Origin: Devosia sp. 66-22
Lineage (GTDB): Bacteria; Pseudomonadota; Alphaproteobacteria; Rhizobiales; Devosiaceae
Length of the DNA: 64,000 bases
Direction: 5' to 3'
NCBI GenBank assembly: GCA_001899065.1
Contig: MKUZ01000017.1
Location: 62,001 to 126,000, forward strand
Shown: one piece after another, positions 26,579 through 36,500 of the stretch
Layout: every line of letters begins with the position of its first letter
How positions within the stretch are numbered: position 1 is the stretch's first letter
The notes under the pieces: model-generated
What the model saw: only the letters and a program-made list of their open reading frames with translations
The model's database searches: none
Told to the model about the DNA's origin: nothing
Translations under genes and position numbers: made by a program

Positions 26579-26965
26579 CTAGTCTTCGTCATCAGAACCC
26601 GGACCGAGGTCCGAGCCGGGCGGCGGTGGTGCCGCCCTGTTCATGCTTTCGGCTGCGCGCACCACATTGAGCACGCCGGCCGCAAATCCGATCAGCAGCA
26701 TCACCAGCATGAGCCACGGTGCGGTATTCAGCCACCGGTCCAGCAGATAACCCGCCCCCGCGCCAACCAGGATCGCCGCGATGAACTCGGTGCCAAGCCG
26801 CATGGCGCGGCCCATTCCCGTCACCTCGCCGCCAATCCTCTGAGGCCCCGCGGTTTCCGCCGCGAACTGCCCCCGGGCGCGTTCGATCTTCTCCTTGAGG
26901 CGCTGCGACTGCTCGCGCACCCGCTCTTCCTCGCCGTTACCACCGGACCCGCGCATGTCAGTCAA
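26579..26965 (-). CDS. atpI: ATP synthase accessory protein AtpI
   Basis: A 128-aa protein with a charged N-terminus, a conserved block (RLGTEFIAAILVGAGAGYLLDRWLNTAPWLMLVMLLIGFAAGVLNVVR) containing two membrane helices, and an acidic tail. This is the AtpI/I-subunit family, which helps assemble the c-ring and may import Mg2+. It is the first gene of the F0 operon and lies about 60 bp downstream of a near-consensus promoter. Confidence 0.92.
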   Translation of the reverse strand: MTDMRGSGGNGEEERVREQSQRLKEKIERARGQFAAETAGPQRIGGEVTGMGRAMRLGTEFIAAILVGAGAGYLLDRWLNTAPWLMLVMLLIGFAAGVLNVVRAAESMNRAAPPPPGSDLGPGSDDED

Positions 26966-27022
26966 CGCGTCCTCCTGTCAGCCCCGGAACTCTAAGGAAA
27001 AGACCCCCTCAAAGTCGGGCGC

Positions 27023-27051
27023 AACATAGTGTTGACCCAATTGAGTGTCAA
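27023..27051 (-). promoter_or_regulatory. Promoter of the F0 ATP synthase operon
   Basis: On the minus strand a perfect -35 TTGACA (27051-27046), a 17-base spacer and TATGTT (27028-27023) lie 57 bp before the atpI ATG. It is the best sigma-70-type promoter seen in the window, fitting a housekeeping operon. Confidence 0.75.
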
Positions 27052-27109
27052 GCGCGCCTCATTGGCACTAAGCGCCTGTAATATAATGGTATTTCACCGC
27101 CGGACTGGG

Positions 27110-27133
27110 GCGCGACAACGAGTCATGTCGCGC
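27110..27133 (-). terminator. Possible terminator hairpin after smc
   Basis: An 8-bp stem (27110-27117 with 27126-27133, GCGCGACA/TGTCGCGC) with an 8-base loop lies 31 bp after the smc stop on the minus strand. No T-run follows, so its role as a terminator is uncertain. Confidence 0.4.
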
Positions 27134-27163
27134 TTTGGCGGGGGCGGGCCAAGGCGGCGGCTT

Positions 27164-30100
27164 TTACGCCACCTTCGATTCCAGCACCGCCGCCGCGCCG
27201 GTGAGGTCCACCGACACGAGCTGGCTTACGCCGCGCTCATACATGGTGACGCCGAACAGCCGGTTCATCCGCGCCATGGTGATGGGGTTGTGGGTGATCA
27301 CCACGAACCGCGTCTCGGTGCGGTTGGCCATCGCATCGAGCAGCGCGCAGAAGCGCTCCACATTGGCGTCGTCGAGCGGCGCGTCGACTTCGTCGAGCAC
27401 GCAGATCGGCGCCGGATTGGTAAGGAACACCGCAAAGATCAGCGACATGGCGGTGAGTGCCTGCTCGCCGCCCGACAGCAGCGTCATGGTCGAGGGCTTT
27501 TTGCCCGGCGGCTTGGCGATGATCTCGAGGCCCGCTTCCAGCGGATCGTCGCTCTCGACGAACTGCAGCTCCGCCGTGCCGCCACCGAACAGCGTCGTGA
27601 ACAGCTCCTGGAAGTGCGCGTTGACCTTCTCGAATGCTTCCGACAGCCGCGAGCGGCCTTCCTTGTTGAGACTCTGGATGCCCGAGCGGAGCTTGGCGAT
27701 GGCGGCCACGAGGTCGTCGCGGTCCTTCACCATGACGTCGAGCTTTTCCTGCACTTCGACGCTTTCCTGCTCGGCGGCGAGGTTCACGCCGCCCAGCCGC
27801 TCGCGCTCTGCCTTGAGCCGCTCGACCTTGCGCTCGGTGGCTTCTTCCTCGGGCAGGGCGTCCTGCGGCTTGATGCCGGCGGCGAACGCCGTGTCGGCCG
27901 CTTGGATGTCGAGCGTCTCCTGCACCTGCCGTTCGATCTGATGGCGCTGCGCGATCAGGCCCTTGAGTCGCTCCTCGACGCGGGCGAGGTGCTCGCGGAA
28001 CCCGCTCAGCGCTTCGGCGGCGAGCCGCTGCGCCTTGTCGGCATCCTTGAAATTGCCCTGGGCCTGCGCCAGCACGTCGCTGGCCGCGCTGTGCGCGGCG
28101 CGTGCCGTGGCGATCTGCGCGTCGAGTTCGGCCTGCCGCTCCTCGAAGCCGGCGGGCGAATTGTTCATCGTCTCCAGAGCCTGCGACAACTCGTTCAGCC
28201 GCTTGTCGAGCGTTGCCACCTGCGCCTCGGCGCCGCCGCGGCGCCGCTGCCAGTTGGCTGTCTCATTGGCGATCTGGCTCAGCCGTCCATTGCGGAGCTG
28301 CGCCGCCGTCTCGAACGAACCGAGCTTGAGCCGCGCCTGGTCGGCGCCGCCCCGCGTCTCGTCGAGATGCGTGCGCTTGCCCGCGAGCATCGCCGCCGCT
28401 TCGCTCTCGTCGCCGGCTTCTTCCAGCGCCTTCAGCGCATCGGCCTCGATGCCTTCGGCTTCCGCCAGCGAGGAGGCGAGCCGCACCCGCGCTTCCTCGA
28501 GCGCCGATTGCCGCGTGGCTAGCTCGCTCACCGCCTTGGTGGCGCGGTCGAGTTCCTGCTGCGCTGTCGCGATGTCGCGCTGCGCCGTGCGCCACGCATC
28601 GCGCTTCTGGCGCTCGCCATTGCGCGACTGTTCCAGCGACTGGTTCAGCGCCTGCGCGTCGGCGCGCAACGAATTGCGGGTGGCGCGGGCGTCGTTGAGT
28701 TCGGCATCGAGCTCGGCCAGCCGATTGCGCTGTGCGAGGCGCTGCGCCGCAGCACTCGGGGCATCCGCCGCCGATACGAAACCGTCCCAGCGCCACAGGT
28801 CTCCCTCGCGCGTCACCAGGCGCTGCCCCGGCTTGAGCTCGCGCTGCAGCCGCGAGCCTTCGGCCTTGTCGACGACGCCGATCTGATTGAGACGGCGTTC
28901 CAATAGGCCGCTTCCGGAAACATGCGTGCTGAGCGGCGTGGCGCCGGCCGGCAGGCCAGGGTCGCCCTCGCCGGGGATCGGGCCGGCCCAGTGGAGCGGC
29001 GCTCCAGCGTCCGACGACGCTTCGAGGTCGTCGCCCAGCGCCGCGCCCAGCGCGGTCTCGAAGCCGGCGTCGACCTTGAGCTCGTCGGCAATCGCCGTCC
29101 ACAGCCCCTTGGCGCCGCCATTGAGGATGCGGTTGAGCGTCTGCGCCTCGGCGTCGAGCCGGTTCACCTGCGCTTCGATCTCGGTCACCTTCGGCCGCAC
29201 CGCCTCGAGCGCCGCCTGCGCCTGCCGCGTTGTTTCCTCCGCGGCCACGGCGGCGGCTTCGGCTTCCGCCGACAGCGCCTGCGCCCCATCGAGCGCATTG
29301 CGCTTGGCGGTCACGCCGTCATCGGCCTCGAGCTGCGCCGCCACATTAGCGGCGTCGCGCTCGACATCGGCGATCTGTTGACGGAGTCGCGCCGCGCGCT
29401 GCGCCGCATCCTCGGCGCCGCGCTTGGCCTGCGCCCGACGTGCCTTCACCTGCGCTTCGAGATCGGCGGCGATCCGCGCTTCGGCTTCCGCCGCGCGCAC
29501 CGCGTTCATCGCCTCTTCCGCCGCCGCCTTGGCTGCGGCGAAGGCTTCGGCTTCGCCGGCCGCCTCAACCTCGAGCCGGGCCTTCTCCTCGGCCGCGAGC
29601 CTGAGCGCTTCGTCGCTTTCCTCGAGCAGCGCGCGTTCGCGCGATCCATCGGCGGTGGTCTGTTCGATACGCTGCGTCAGCTCGGCGCGCCGCTGTTCGG
29701 CCCGCCGCGCTTCCTCGGCAAGCTGCTCGGCGAGGATCGTCAGGCGCTGCAGCGCCGCGCCGGCCGCCGCTTCCTTGTCGCGCAGCGGCTGCACGGCCTG
29801 GTCGGCCATGAACACCACCTTCTGCGCTTCGAGCTCGGTGTGCTGGGCGTTGGCGAGCTCGTTGATGAGCCGGCCCTGCTCGGCCTCGGTTTCCTTCTCC
29901 GCCGCCCGCGCCGCGATCCAGCGGATGTGGAACAGCGTCGCCTCCGCCCGGCGGATGTCGCCGCTGATCGAGCGGTAGCGCGTCGCGAGGCGCGCCTGGC
30001 GCTTGAGCTGCTCGAGCTGCTGCGTCACCTGGTTGATCACGTCCTCGACGCGTTCGAGGTTCTGCTCGGCTGCCTTGAGCCGGAGCTCGGCCTCATGCCG

Positions 30101-30634
30101 GCGCGAATGGAGGCCCGAGATGCCCGCCGCTTCTTCGAGCAGCGCCCGCCTTGCCGTCGGCTTGGCGGCGATCAGCTCGCCGATCTGGCCCTGCCGGACG
30201 AGGGCAGGGGAATGGGCGCCCGTGGAGGCGTCGGCAAACAGGAGCTGCACGTCGCGGGCGCGCACTTCCTTGCCGTTGACGCGATAGACCGAGCCTTCTT
30301 CGCGCTCGATGCGCCGGGTGACTTCCAGCACGTCGGCATTGTTGAGCGTCGCCGGCGCCGTGCGGTCCGAATTGTCGAGCACCAGCGTCACTTCGGCGCT
30401 GTTGCGCTGCGGCCGGTTGCCCGAGCCGTTGAAGATCACATCGTCCATGCCCGAGGCGCGCATCGCCTTGTAGGAGCTCTCGCCCATCACCCAGCGCAGC
30501 GCTTCGACCAGATTGGACTTGCCGCAGCCATTGGGCCCGACAACGCCGGTCAGGCCAGGTTCGAGGTGGAGCTCGGTCAGATCCGAAAAGGATTTGAACC
30601 CGTGCAGCTTGAGACGCGAGAACTTCATAGACAT
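27164..30634 (-). CDS. smc: Chromosome segregation protein SMC
   Basis: A 1156-aa SMC ATPase that compacts and segregates the chromosome with ScpA/ScpB. The Walker A motif GPNGCGKSN is at residues 33-41, long coiled coils flank a hinge (about 520-640, around the poorly conserved stretch APLHWAGPIPGEGDP), and the C-terminal head has LLSGGEQALTAMSLIF (signature) and PICVLDEVDAPLDD (Walker B). Size and order are normal for alphaproteobacteria. The first ATG at 30634 is followed by a second at 30628; either may be used. A hairpin terminator separates it from the upstream dsbA-like gene. Confidence 0.97.
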   Translation of the reverse strand: MSMKFSRLKLHGFKSFSDLTELHLEPGLTGVVGPNGCGKSNLVEALRWVMGESSYKAMRASGMDDVIFNGSGNRPQRNSAEVTLVLDNSDRTAPATLNNADVLEVTRRIEREEGSVYRVNGKEVRARDVQLLFADASTGAHSPALVRQGQIGELIAAKPTARRALLEEAAGISGLHSRRHEAELRLKAAEQNLERVEDVINQVTQQLEQLKRQARLATRYRSISGDIRRAEATLFHIRWIAARAAEKETEAEQGRLINELANAQHTELEAQKVVFMADQAVQPLRDKEAAAGAALQRLTILAEQLAEEARRAEQRRAELTQRIEQTTADGSRERALLEESDEALRLAAEEKARLEVEAAGEAEAFAAAKAAAEEAMNAVRAAEAEARIAADLEAQVKARRAQAKRGAEDAAQRAARLRQQIADVERDAANVAAQLEADDGVTAKRNALDGAQALSAEAEAAAVAAEETTRQAQAALEAVRPKVTEIEAQVNRLDAEAQTLNRILNGGAKGLWTAIADELKVDAGFETALGAALGDDLEASSDAGAPLHWAGPIPGEGDPGLPAGATPLSTHVSGSGLLERRLNQIGVVDKAEGSRLQRELKPGQRLVTREGDLWRWDGFVSAADAPSAAAQRLAQRNRLAELDAELNDARATRNSLRADAQALNQSLEQSRNGERQKRDAWRTAQRDIATAQQELDRATKAVSELATRQSALEEARVRLASSLAEAEGIEADALKALEEAGDESEAAAMLAGKRTHLDETRGGADQARLKLGSFETAAQLRNGRLSQIANETANWQRRRGGAEAQVATLDKRLNELSQALETMNNSPAGFEERQAELDAQIATARAAHSAASDVLAQAQGNFKDADKAQRLAAEALSGFREHLARVEERLKGLIAQRHQIERQVQETLDIQAADTAFAAGIKPQDALPEEEATERKVERLKAERERLGGVNLAAEQESVEVQEKLDVMVKDRDDLVAAIAKLRSGIQSLNKEGRSRLSEAFEKVNAHFQELFTTLFGGGTAELQFVESDDPLEAGLEIIAKPPGKKPSTMTLLSGGEQALTAMSLIFAVFLTNPAPICVLDEVDAPLDDANVERFCALLDAMANRTETRFVVITHNPITMARMNRLFGVTMYERGVSQLVSVDLTGAAAVLESKVA

Positions 30635-30652
30635 AGGTTCTGAGATAGCGAA

Positions 30653-30682
30653 ACGGCCCGTCGCGCGGAAGCGACGGGCCGT
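30653..30682 (-). terminator. Strong hairpin terminator after the DsbA-like gene
   Basis: A perfect 12-bp stem (30653-30664 with 30671-30682, ACGGCCCGTCGC/GCGACGGGCCGT) with a 6-base loop is followed on the minus strand by TTTCGC. It lies between the dsbA-like stop (30762) and the smc start (30634). Confidence 0.7.
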
Positions 30683-30761
30683 CGTAGGCCACTGAACCTT
30701 GTGGAAATTGAGTCCTTGTCCCCAACATATGGGGTCAAGGCTGCCCCGGATCCCGTCCGGG

Positions 30762-31526
30762 CTAGAGCAGCGGATCGATCTCGGCGGCGAGCTGCTCCAT
30801 CGTCTTGTCGCCGGTGAGCTGCTTGCCGTTGACGTAGAAGGTGGGCGTGCCTTCGAGCCCGAAATCGTTGAGCGCCTGGTTGCGCATCGCGTCGATCCCG
30901 TTGAACAGCTCCTGGTTGGTCAGTGCCTCGTTGAACGCCGCGTCCGAGAAGCCGAGCTGGGTCGCGACGGTCTTGAGGGCCGTCAGCGGGTCGCTCGCGG
31001 TGCCCCATTCCTGCTGCGTCTTGAAGTAGGCCGACAGCACGTTGTCATAGGTCTCGATCGCAGTCTGCGACAGCCCGCTGGGGTTGCCGGGGTCGGCAGG
31101 AGCCGCCGGCTCGGCGCTGGCCTCGGCGCTCGGCGCCGACGGATCGGCCGGGGCCGGCGTCGCACCGCCATCCACCGACTTGGCGGCATGCTCGGCGAGC
31201 ATGAAGATCGCGGCGTCCAGCGTGTTGCGGGCGAACGGGCGGATGATGAACTTCACCTTGCCGGTCGCGACATACTTCTCCTTGAAGGGCGGGAGCACGT
31301 TGTTGGACCAGTCGGCACAGTGCGGGCAGGTGGGCGACGCGTATTCGATCACCGTCACCTTGGCCGCCGCATCGCCAAGCACCTTGTCGGGAATGGCGAC
31401 GTTCATCAGCTTGAGCAGGTCGATCATGTCGCCTTCCTTGGCGAGCGTGATCGAGGGAAGGCCGGCAACGCCCGCGGCGGTCGCGACGGCGGCCAGGGCA
31501 AGGGTCTCTCGGCGGGTCAGTTTCAC
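30762..31526 (-). CDS. DsbA-family periplasmic thioredoxin-like protein
   Basis: A 254-aa exported protein with an N-terminal signal of twin-arginine appearance (MKLTRRETLALAAVATAAG), a thioredoxin active site CPHC (C67-C70) and a cis-proline loop GTPTF. It belongs to the DsbA/BdbD-like group and should oxidise or isomerise protein thiols in the periplasm. A Pro/Ala/Glu-rich low-complexity insert (about residues 118-150) splits the helical domain, a place where homologues usually have a short loop. It stands as a single gene with a strong terminator downstream. Confidence 0.92.
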   Translation of the reverse strand: MKLTRRETLALAAVATAAGVAGLPSITLAKEGDMIDLLKLMNVAIPDKVLGDAAAKVTVIEYASPTCPHCADWSNNVLPPFKEKYVATGKVKFIIRPFARNTLDAAIFMLAEHAAKSVDGGATPAPADPSAPSAEASAEPAAPADPGNPSGLSQTAIETYDNVLSAYFKTQQEWGTASDPLTALKTVATQLGFSDAAFNEALTNQELFNGIDAMRNQALNDFGLEGTPTFYVNGKQLTGDKTMEQLAAEIDPLL

Positions 31527-31578
31527 GGGTTCACTCCTGATTTTGGCGGCACGTTACACAGCCGCGATAGGGCGGCAA

Positions 31579-31604
31579 GTGACCAAACCGTAAGAATTGG
31601 TCAC
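31579..31604. other. Inverted repeat between DUF721 and dsbA-like genes
   Basis: An 8-bp perfect inverted repeat, GTGACCAA (31579-31586) and TTGGTCAC (31597-31604), lies about 52 bp upstream of the dsbA-like start and 24 bp after the DUF721 stop. It could be an operator for dsbA-like expression or a weak terminator for the DUF721 gene; neither has more support. Confidence 0.35.
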
Positions 31605-31628
31605 GTCGGGTTGAACAGTGGGTCGGTA

Positions 31629-32132
31629 TCAACGCTTGCCGCTGAGAATGCGTTCGCCCAATGCCTTGAGCGCGTCCTTGAGGGCAGGGTCGTCGACCTC
31701 CGCCACAGCCTGATCGGCATGTCTGGCCACCTCCGGCGGCGTTGTGGTGTTCTGCGGCCTGGGCGCTGAACTGCGGATGAACGGCGCCGCGCTGAGCTTG
31801 ATCTCTCGCACCAGGAAATAGCCGAAATAGCGGTTCACCGCCGCCGCGATCAGCGGTGCCTCGTGCGCCAGCGCCAGGCGCTGGCTCTCTGCGCAGCGCA
31901 GGAACAGCGTCGCCCCCTCATGCCCGGCGCCGCGCGGCCATTTGAGCTCGGCCGGCATCGCCACCTTGTCATAAGGCTTGGGCGCCATCGCCGCCCAGTT
32001 GGCGAGGATGTCGCGAGTGGCAAAGCCCCGCTTCTTGAGCGCGGAATCGAGCACGCCGCCCAGCGCCTCGGCGACGCCGACGGCACGGTTGAGCCGCTTG
32101 GGCTCGGCTGGCTCTGCGCTCTTCTTGGCCAC
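31629..32132 (-). CDS. DUF721 (DciA-like) protein
   Basis: A 167-aa protein of the DUF721 family, recognised by AEALGGVLDSALKKRGFATRDILANWAAM and the KH-like core ATLFLRCAESQRLALAHEAPLIAAAVNRYFG. The family includes DciA, the ancestral loader of the replicative helicase DnaB; in alphaproteobacteria the gene is often next to mutY, as it is here (divergent). The C-terminal 50 residues are Pro/Thr/Ala-rich and poorly conserved. A DciA role is inferred from the family. Confidence 0.82.
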   Translation of the reverse strand: MAKKSAEPAEPKRLNRAVGVAEALGGVLDSALKKRGFATRDILANWAAMAPKPYDKVAMPAELKWPRGAGHEGATLFLRCAESQRLALAHEAPLIAAAVNRYFGYFLVREIKLSAAPFIRSSAPRPQNTTTPPEVARHADQAVAEVDDPALKDALKALGERILSGKR

Positions 32133-32177
32133 GAGGGAAATCCGTTGCGCCGGCTACCCGGCTGGTCCATGTGCCTG

Positions 32178-33245
32178 ATGATGCCAGAACAGTCCGCAGC
32201 GCAACAGGTCATGCCGCTCGATTCCGGCGCCGTGCTCGCCTGGTACGACCAGCACGCACGCGACCTGCCCTGGCGCGTCTCGCCCGCCGACCGGGCGCGG
32301 GGCGTTCGCCCCGATCCCTATCGCGTCTGGTTGAGCGAAGTGATGCTGCAGCAAACGACGGTCGCCGCGGTGCGCGACTACTTCGTGCGCTTCACCTCGC
32401 TCTGGCCCACCGTTGCCGATCTCGCCGCAGCACCGCTCGACTCGGTCCTGCGCGAATGGGCGGGGCTCGGCTACTATGCCCGCGCCCGCAACCTCCATGC
32501 CTGCGCCGCCGCCGTGGTCGAGCAATATGGCGGCGTGTTCCCCACGATGTCGGCGGAACTGCTCACCCTGCCGGGCATCGGCCCCTACACCGCCGCCGCC
32601 ATCGCCGCGATCAGTGCTGACGAGCACGTCGCCGTCGTCGACGGAAATGTCGACCGCGTCCTTGCCCGCTATCTCGCCCTCGGCGTTCCCGTTCGCGACG
32701 GAAAGGACTTGATCCGCGGCACCGTGCAGGCCGCCGTGCCCGCGCGCGCCGGCGACTTCGCCCAGGCCATGATGGACCTCGGCGCCACCATCTGCGCCCC
32801 GCGCGCGGCCAGCTGCCTCGTCTGCCCGCTGCAGCCGGGCTGCACTGGCACCCGCAGCGATCCGCTGGCCTACCCGGTGAAGGCAGAAAAGCCCGAACGC
32901 CCAACGCGTTACGGCCATGCCTTCGTGATGCGCGACGCCTCGGGCGACGTCTATCTCCGTTCCCGGCCGCCAACCGGCCTCCTCGCCAAAATGACCGAGA
33001 CGCCGGTGTCGGACTGGACCGGCACGAAATCCGATCCGGCCTTTCCCGTCCCCGGCGACTGGAGCCACAGGGGACAGGTGGTGCATGTCTTCACCCACTT
33101 CCGCCTCGAACTCGAAATCTGGTCCGCCACGATCGCGGACATCTCGACGCTCGAGGACGGCTGGTGGAGCGACCCGCGCCAGCTCGACAACGAAGCCCTG
33201 CCGACGCTGTTCCGCAAAGCCCTGGCGGTAGCGGGCTTCGAATGA
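32178..33245 (+). CDS. mutY: A/G-specific adenine DNA glycosylase
   Basis: A 355-aa base-excision repair enzyme that removes adenine opposite 8-oxoguanine. It contains the helix-hairpin-helix (LPGIGPYTAAAIAAI), the catalytic residues in SEVMLQQTTV and VVDGNVDRVLARY, and the 4Fe-4S ligand set CAPRAASCLVCPLQPGC (C-x6-C-x2-C-x5-C). The C-terminal NUDIX-like domain that reads 8-oxoG ends with VVHVFTHFRLELEIW. Several in-frame ATGs (32169, 32178, 32181, 32211) are possible and none has a strong ribosome site, so the start is uncertain by up to 14 codons. Confidence 0.95.
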   Translation: MMPEQSAAQQVMPLDSGAVLAWYDQHARDLPWRVSPADRARGVRPDPYRVWLSEVMLQQTTVAAVRDYFVRFTSLWPTVADLAAAPLDSVLREWAGLGYYARARNLHACAAAVVEQYGGVFPTMSAELLTLPGIGPYTAAAIAAISADEHVAVVDGNVDRVLARYLALGVPVRDGKDLIRGTVQAAVPARAGDFAQAMMDLGATICAPRAASCLVCPLQPGCTGTRSDPLAYPVKAEKPERPTRYGHAFVMRDASGDVYLRSRPPTGLLAKMTETPVSDWTGTKSDPAFPVPGDWSHRGQVVHVFTHFRLELEIWSATIADISTLEDGWWSDPRQLDNEALPTLFRKALAVAGFE

Positions 33246-33306
33246 AAATGCCCCCGGCCCATTCTTGGACCGGGGGCAGGTCTGCCCGAAGACTGGAGGT
33301 CTTATC

Positions 33307-34458
<1,152 letters not shown>

Positions 34459-34487
34459 CTAACGAGGCTGGTTGTAAGGCCTTACGG

Positions 34488-34502
34488 TTAAAGGCGATTT
34501 AA
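34488..34502. promoter_or_regulatory. CtrA-like box upstream of ccrM
   Basis: TTAA-N7-TTAA (34488-34502) is a perfect match to the CtrA core consensus and lies 51 bp upstream of the ccrM ATG. A second, weaker pair, TTAG-N7-TTAG on the minus strand (34462-34448), lies between it and the gene. CtrA activates ccrM in Caulobacter; control here is inferred. Confidence 0.65.
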
Positions 34503-34545
34503 GGCTCGTGGTGAACGAAAGCTTAAAGCTCGGAGCCAACGACAG

Positions 34546-35292
34546 CTAGGCGGCGAACAGGTCGAGCTGCGGCTTGGGCGGCGGCTTCTTCCATCCGGGC
34601 GGGACCAGGGGGCCGATCGAAATGCCGGTCCTCAGCCGCGTATCGGCTTCGATGCAGGGCGCGAAGTCCATTCGATGATAGCGCCCGGGCCCGTGTGCCT
34701 CGAGCGCCCGGAAATGCGTCGGCGCCGAATAGCCCTTGTGGCTGTCGAAGCCGAAATGCGGCTCCTCGCAATGCATGATCTCGCACATGCGGTCGCGCGT
34801 CACCTTGGCGATGATCGAGGCGGCGGCGATCGACAGCGACAGCGCGTCGCCGCCCACGACCTTCTCGGCGGTGCACGGCATGCCCTTTGGCAGCGTGCTG
34901 CCGTCCACCAGCACATGGTCGGGCTGTACCGCCAGCGTCATCACCGCCCGCCGCATCGCCCACATCGAGGCCCACAGGATGTTGAGATCCATGATGATCG
35001 ATGTCGGCGCCGCCACCACGGACACCGCGGTCGAGTTCGCCAGGATCTCATCGTGCAGCCGCGTCCGGTCGTCGGCGGTCAACTGCTTGCTGTCGTTGAG
35101 CCCGTCGGGGATGCGGCGCCGGTTGAGGATCACCGCAGCGACCACCACCGGGCCGGCCAGCGGGCCGCGACCCACTTCGTCGACGCCGGCAACGATGGTC
35201 GCACCACGCCGCACCGCCCGCTTCTCGTAGAAGAGGTCGGGGACGGAAGCGGCACCTGGCTCGTTCGAATCGCGCGGCATGGGCCTCAACAT
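34546..35292 (-). CDS. rnhB: Ribonuclease HII
   Basis: A 248-aa RNase HII that cuts RNA in RNA-DNA hybrids and starts removal of misincorporated ribonucleotides. The motif AGVDEVGRGPLAGPVV (catalytic D38, E39) and DGSTLPKGMPC are present. The protein ends KPQLDLFAA: QLDLF fits the beta-sliding-clamp binding consensus QL(S/D)LF. Start: ATG 35292 has AGGAGG just upstream; ATG 35280 is also possible; the frame is open to 35337 but that would run into the neighbouring gene. It is the next gene upstream of ccrM on the same strand. Confidence 0.94.
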   Translation of the reverse strand: MLRPMPRDSNEPGAASVPDLFYEKRAVRRGATIVAGVDEVGRGPLAGPVVVAAVILNRRRIPDGLNDSKQLTADDRTRLHDEILANSTAVSVVAAPTSIIMDLNILWASMWAMRRAVMTLAVQPDHVLVDGSTLPKGMPCTAEKVVGGDALSLSIAAASIIAKVTRDRMCEIMHCEEPHFGFDSHKGYSAPTHFRALEAHGPGRYHRMDFAPCIEADTRLRTGISIGPLVPPGWKKPPPKPQLDLFAA

Positions 35293-35308
35293 GCCCCTCC
35301 TGCGCCCC

Positions 35309-36457
35309 TCAGAACAAGCTGAGCTGGTTGTCCTCAACCCGCGGCGGCATGAACAGATCGGTCCGCGCCGCGGGCAGGCGCCGGTCGAGTCCGTAGCGCT
35401 CCTTGGCCTTGGCGAAGCGCTGCTGCATCAGTGTCGCATAGGCGCCTTCGCCCACCATGCGCTCACCCCAGGCCGCGTTGTAGTCCTTGCCGCCGCGCGT
35501 ATCGCGCACCAGGCTCATCACGTGCTTCACCCGGTCGGGGTAGTGACGCAGCATCCATTCGCGGAAGATCTCGCGCACTTCGCCGGGCAGGCGCAGCAGC
35601 ACCATGCCGGCCCATTGCGCGCCCTGCGCCGCGCCGGCATCGAGGATGCGCTCCATCTCCATGTCGTTGATCGCGGGGATCATCGGCGCCGCCATGACCC
35701 CGGTGGGGACCCCAGCCGCAGACAGGAGCCGGATCGCCTCGAGCCGCTTCTCAGGCGTCGAGGCGCGCGGCTCCATCTTGCGACTGAGGATGTGGTCGAG
35801 GCTGGTCACGCTCAGCCCCACATGGATGAGCCCGAGCTTGGCCATCTCGCTCAGGATGTCGAGGTCGCGCACGATCAGCGCCGACTTGGTCACGATCGAT
35901 GCCGGATGCCGCGTTTCGAGCAGCACTTCGAGGATGCCGCGCGTCAGCCGGTGCGTCCGCTCGGCCGGCTGGTAGGGGTCGGTGTTCGTCCCCATCGCGA
36001 TCGGCTTGGGCTTGTAGCGCTTGTCGGCGAGCTCGCGCTTGAGCAGCTCCACCGCGTTGACCTTCACATAGATCTGCCGCTCGAAATCGAGCCCCGCCGA
36101 ATGTCCCAGATAGGCGTGCGTGGGCCGCGCGAAGCAGTAGCTGCAGCCATGCTCGCAGCCGCGATAGGCGTTGATCGACCGGTCGAAGCCGATATCGGGG
36201 CTTTCATTGCGCGTAATGATGCTCTTGGCGCGCTCGATATGCTCCACCGTTTCGAACGGCTTCAGTTCCTCCACCTGGCCCCAGCCATCGTCGAAGGCTT
36301 CGCGGCTCTCGGTGTCGAACCGGCTGGGCGCATTTGTCTGCGCCCCGCGCCCGCGATTGCGCTTGGGATCGAGCATGCCGCGGCCAATCAGGTCGGCGTC
36401 GCGCGTATCCTTGAGCTTTTCGAGCTGCTCGAACGATGGGGCGGTCTGGATGGCCAT
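35309..36457 (-). CDS. PA0069-family radical SAM protein
   Basis: A 382-aa radical SAM enzyme of the PA0069/Rv2578c type. The Fe-S cysteines are C101, C105 and C108 in AYRGCEHGCSYCFARP (CxxxCxxC). The reaction is unknown. The N-terminal 60 residues (GRGAQTNAPSRFD) are characteristic of the family. The last five residues are QLSLF, an exact match to the bacterial sliding-clamp binding pentapeptide, and they are fully exposed at the C-terminus. The gene ends 16 bp before rnhB, which has the same motif, so a DNA-associated role is suggested. Confidence 0.92.
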   Translation of the reverse strand: MAIQTAPSFEQLEKLKDTRDADLIGRGMLDPKRNRGRGAQTNAPSRFDTESREAFDDGWGQVEELKPFETVEHIERAKSIITRNESPDIGFDRSINAYRGCEHGCSYCFARPTHAYLGHSAGLDFERQIYVKVNAVELLKRELADKRYKPKPIAMGTNTDPYQPAERTHRLTRGILEVLLETRHPASIVTKSALIVRDLDILSEMAKLGLIHVGLSVTSLDHILSRKMEPRASTPEKRLEAIRLLSAAGVPTGVMAAPMIPAINDMEMERILDAGAAQGAQWAGMVLLRLPGEVREIFREWMLRHYPDRVKHVMSLVRDTRGGKDYNAAWGERMVGEGAYATLMQQRFAKAKERYGLDRRLPAARTDLFMPPRVEDNQLSLF

Positions 36458-36500
36458 GATGACACCAGATGGGGACGAATCGTCCCGAAGTTAATGGGTC

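Noticed and set aside
28922-30643. 573-aa plus-strand frame opposite smc
   Set aside because: Composition typical of shadows (Arg/Leu/Gly/Glu-rich, no motifs); smc is certain on the other strand.
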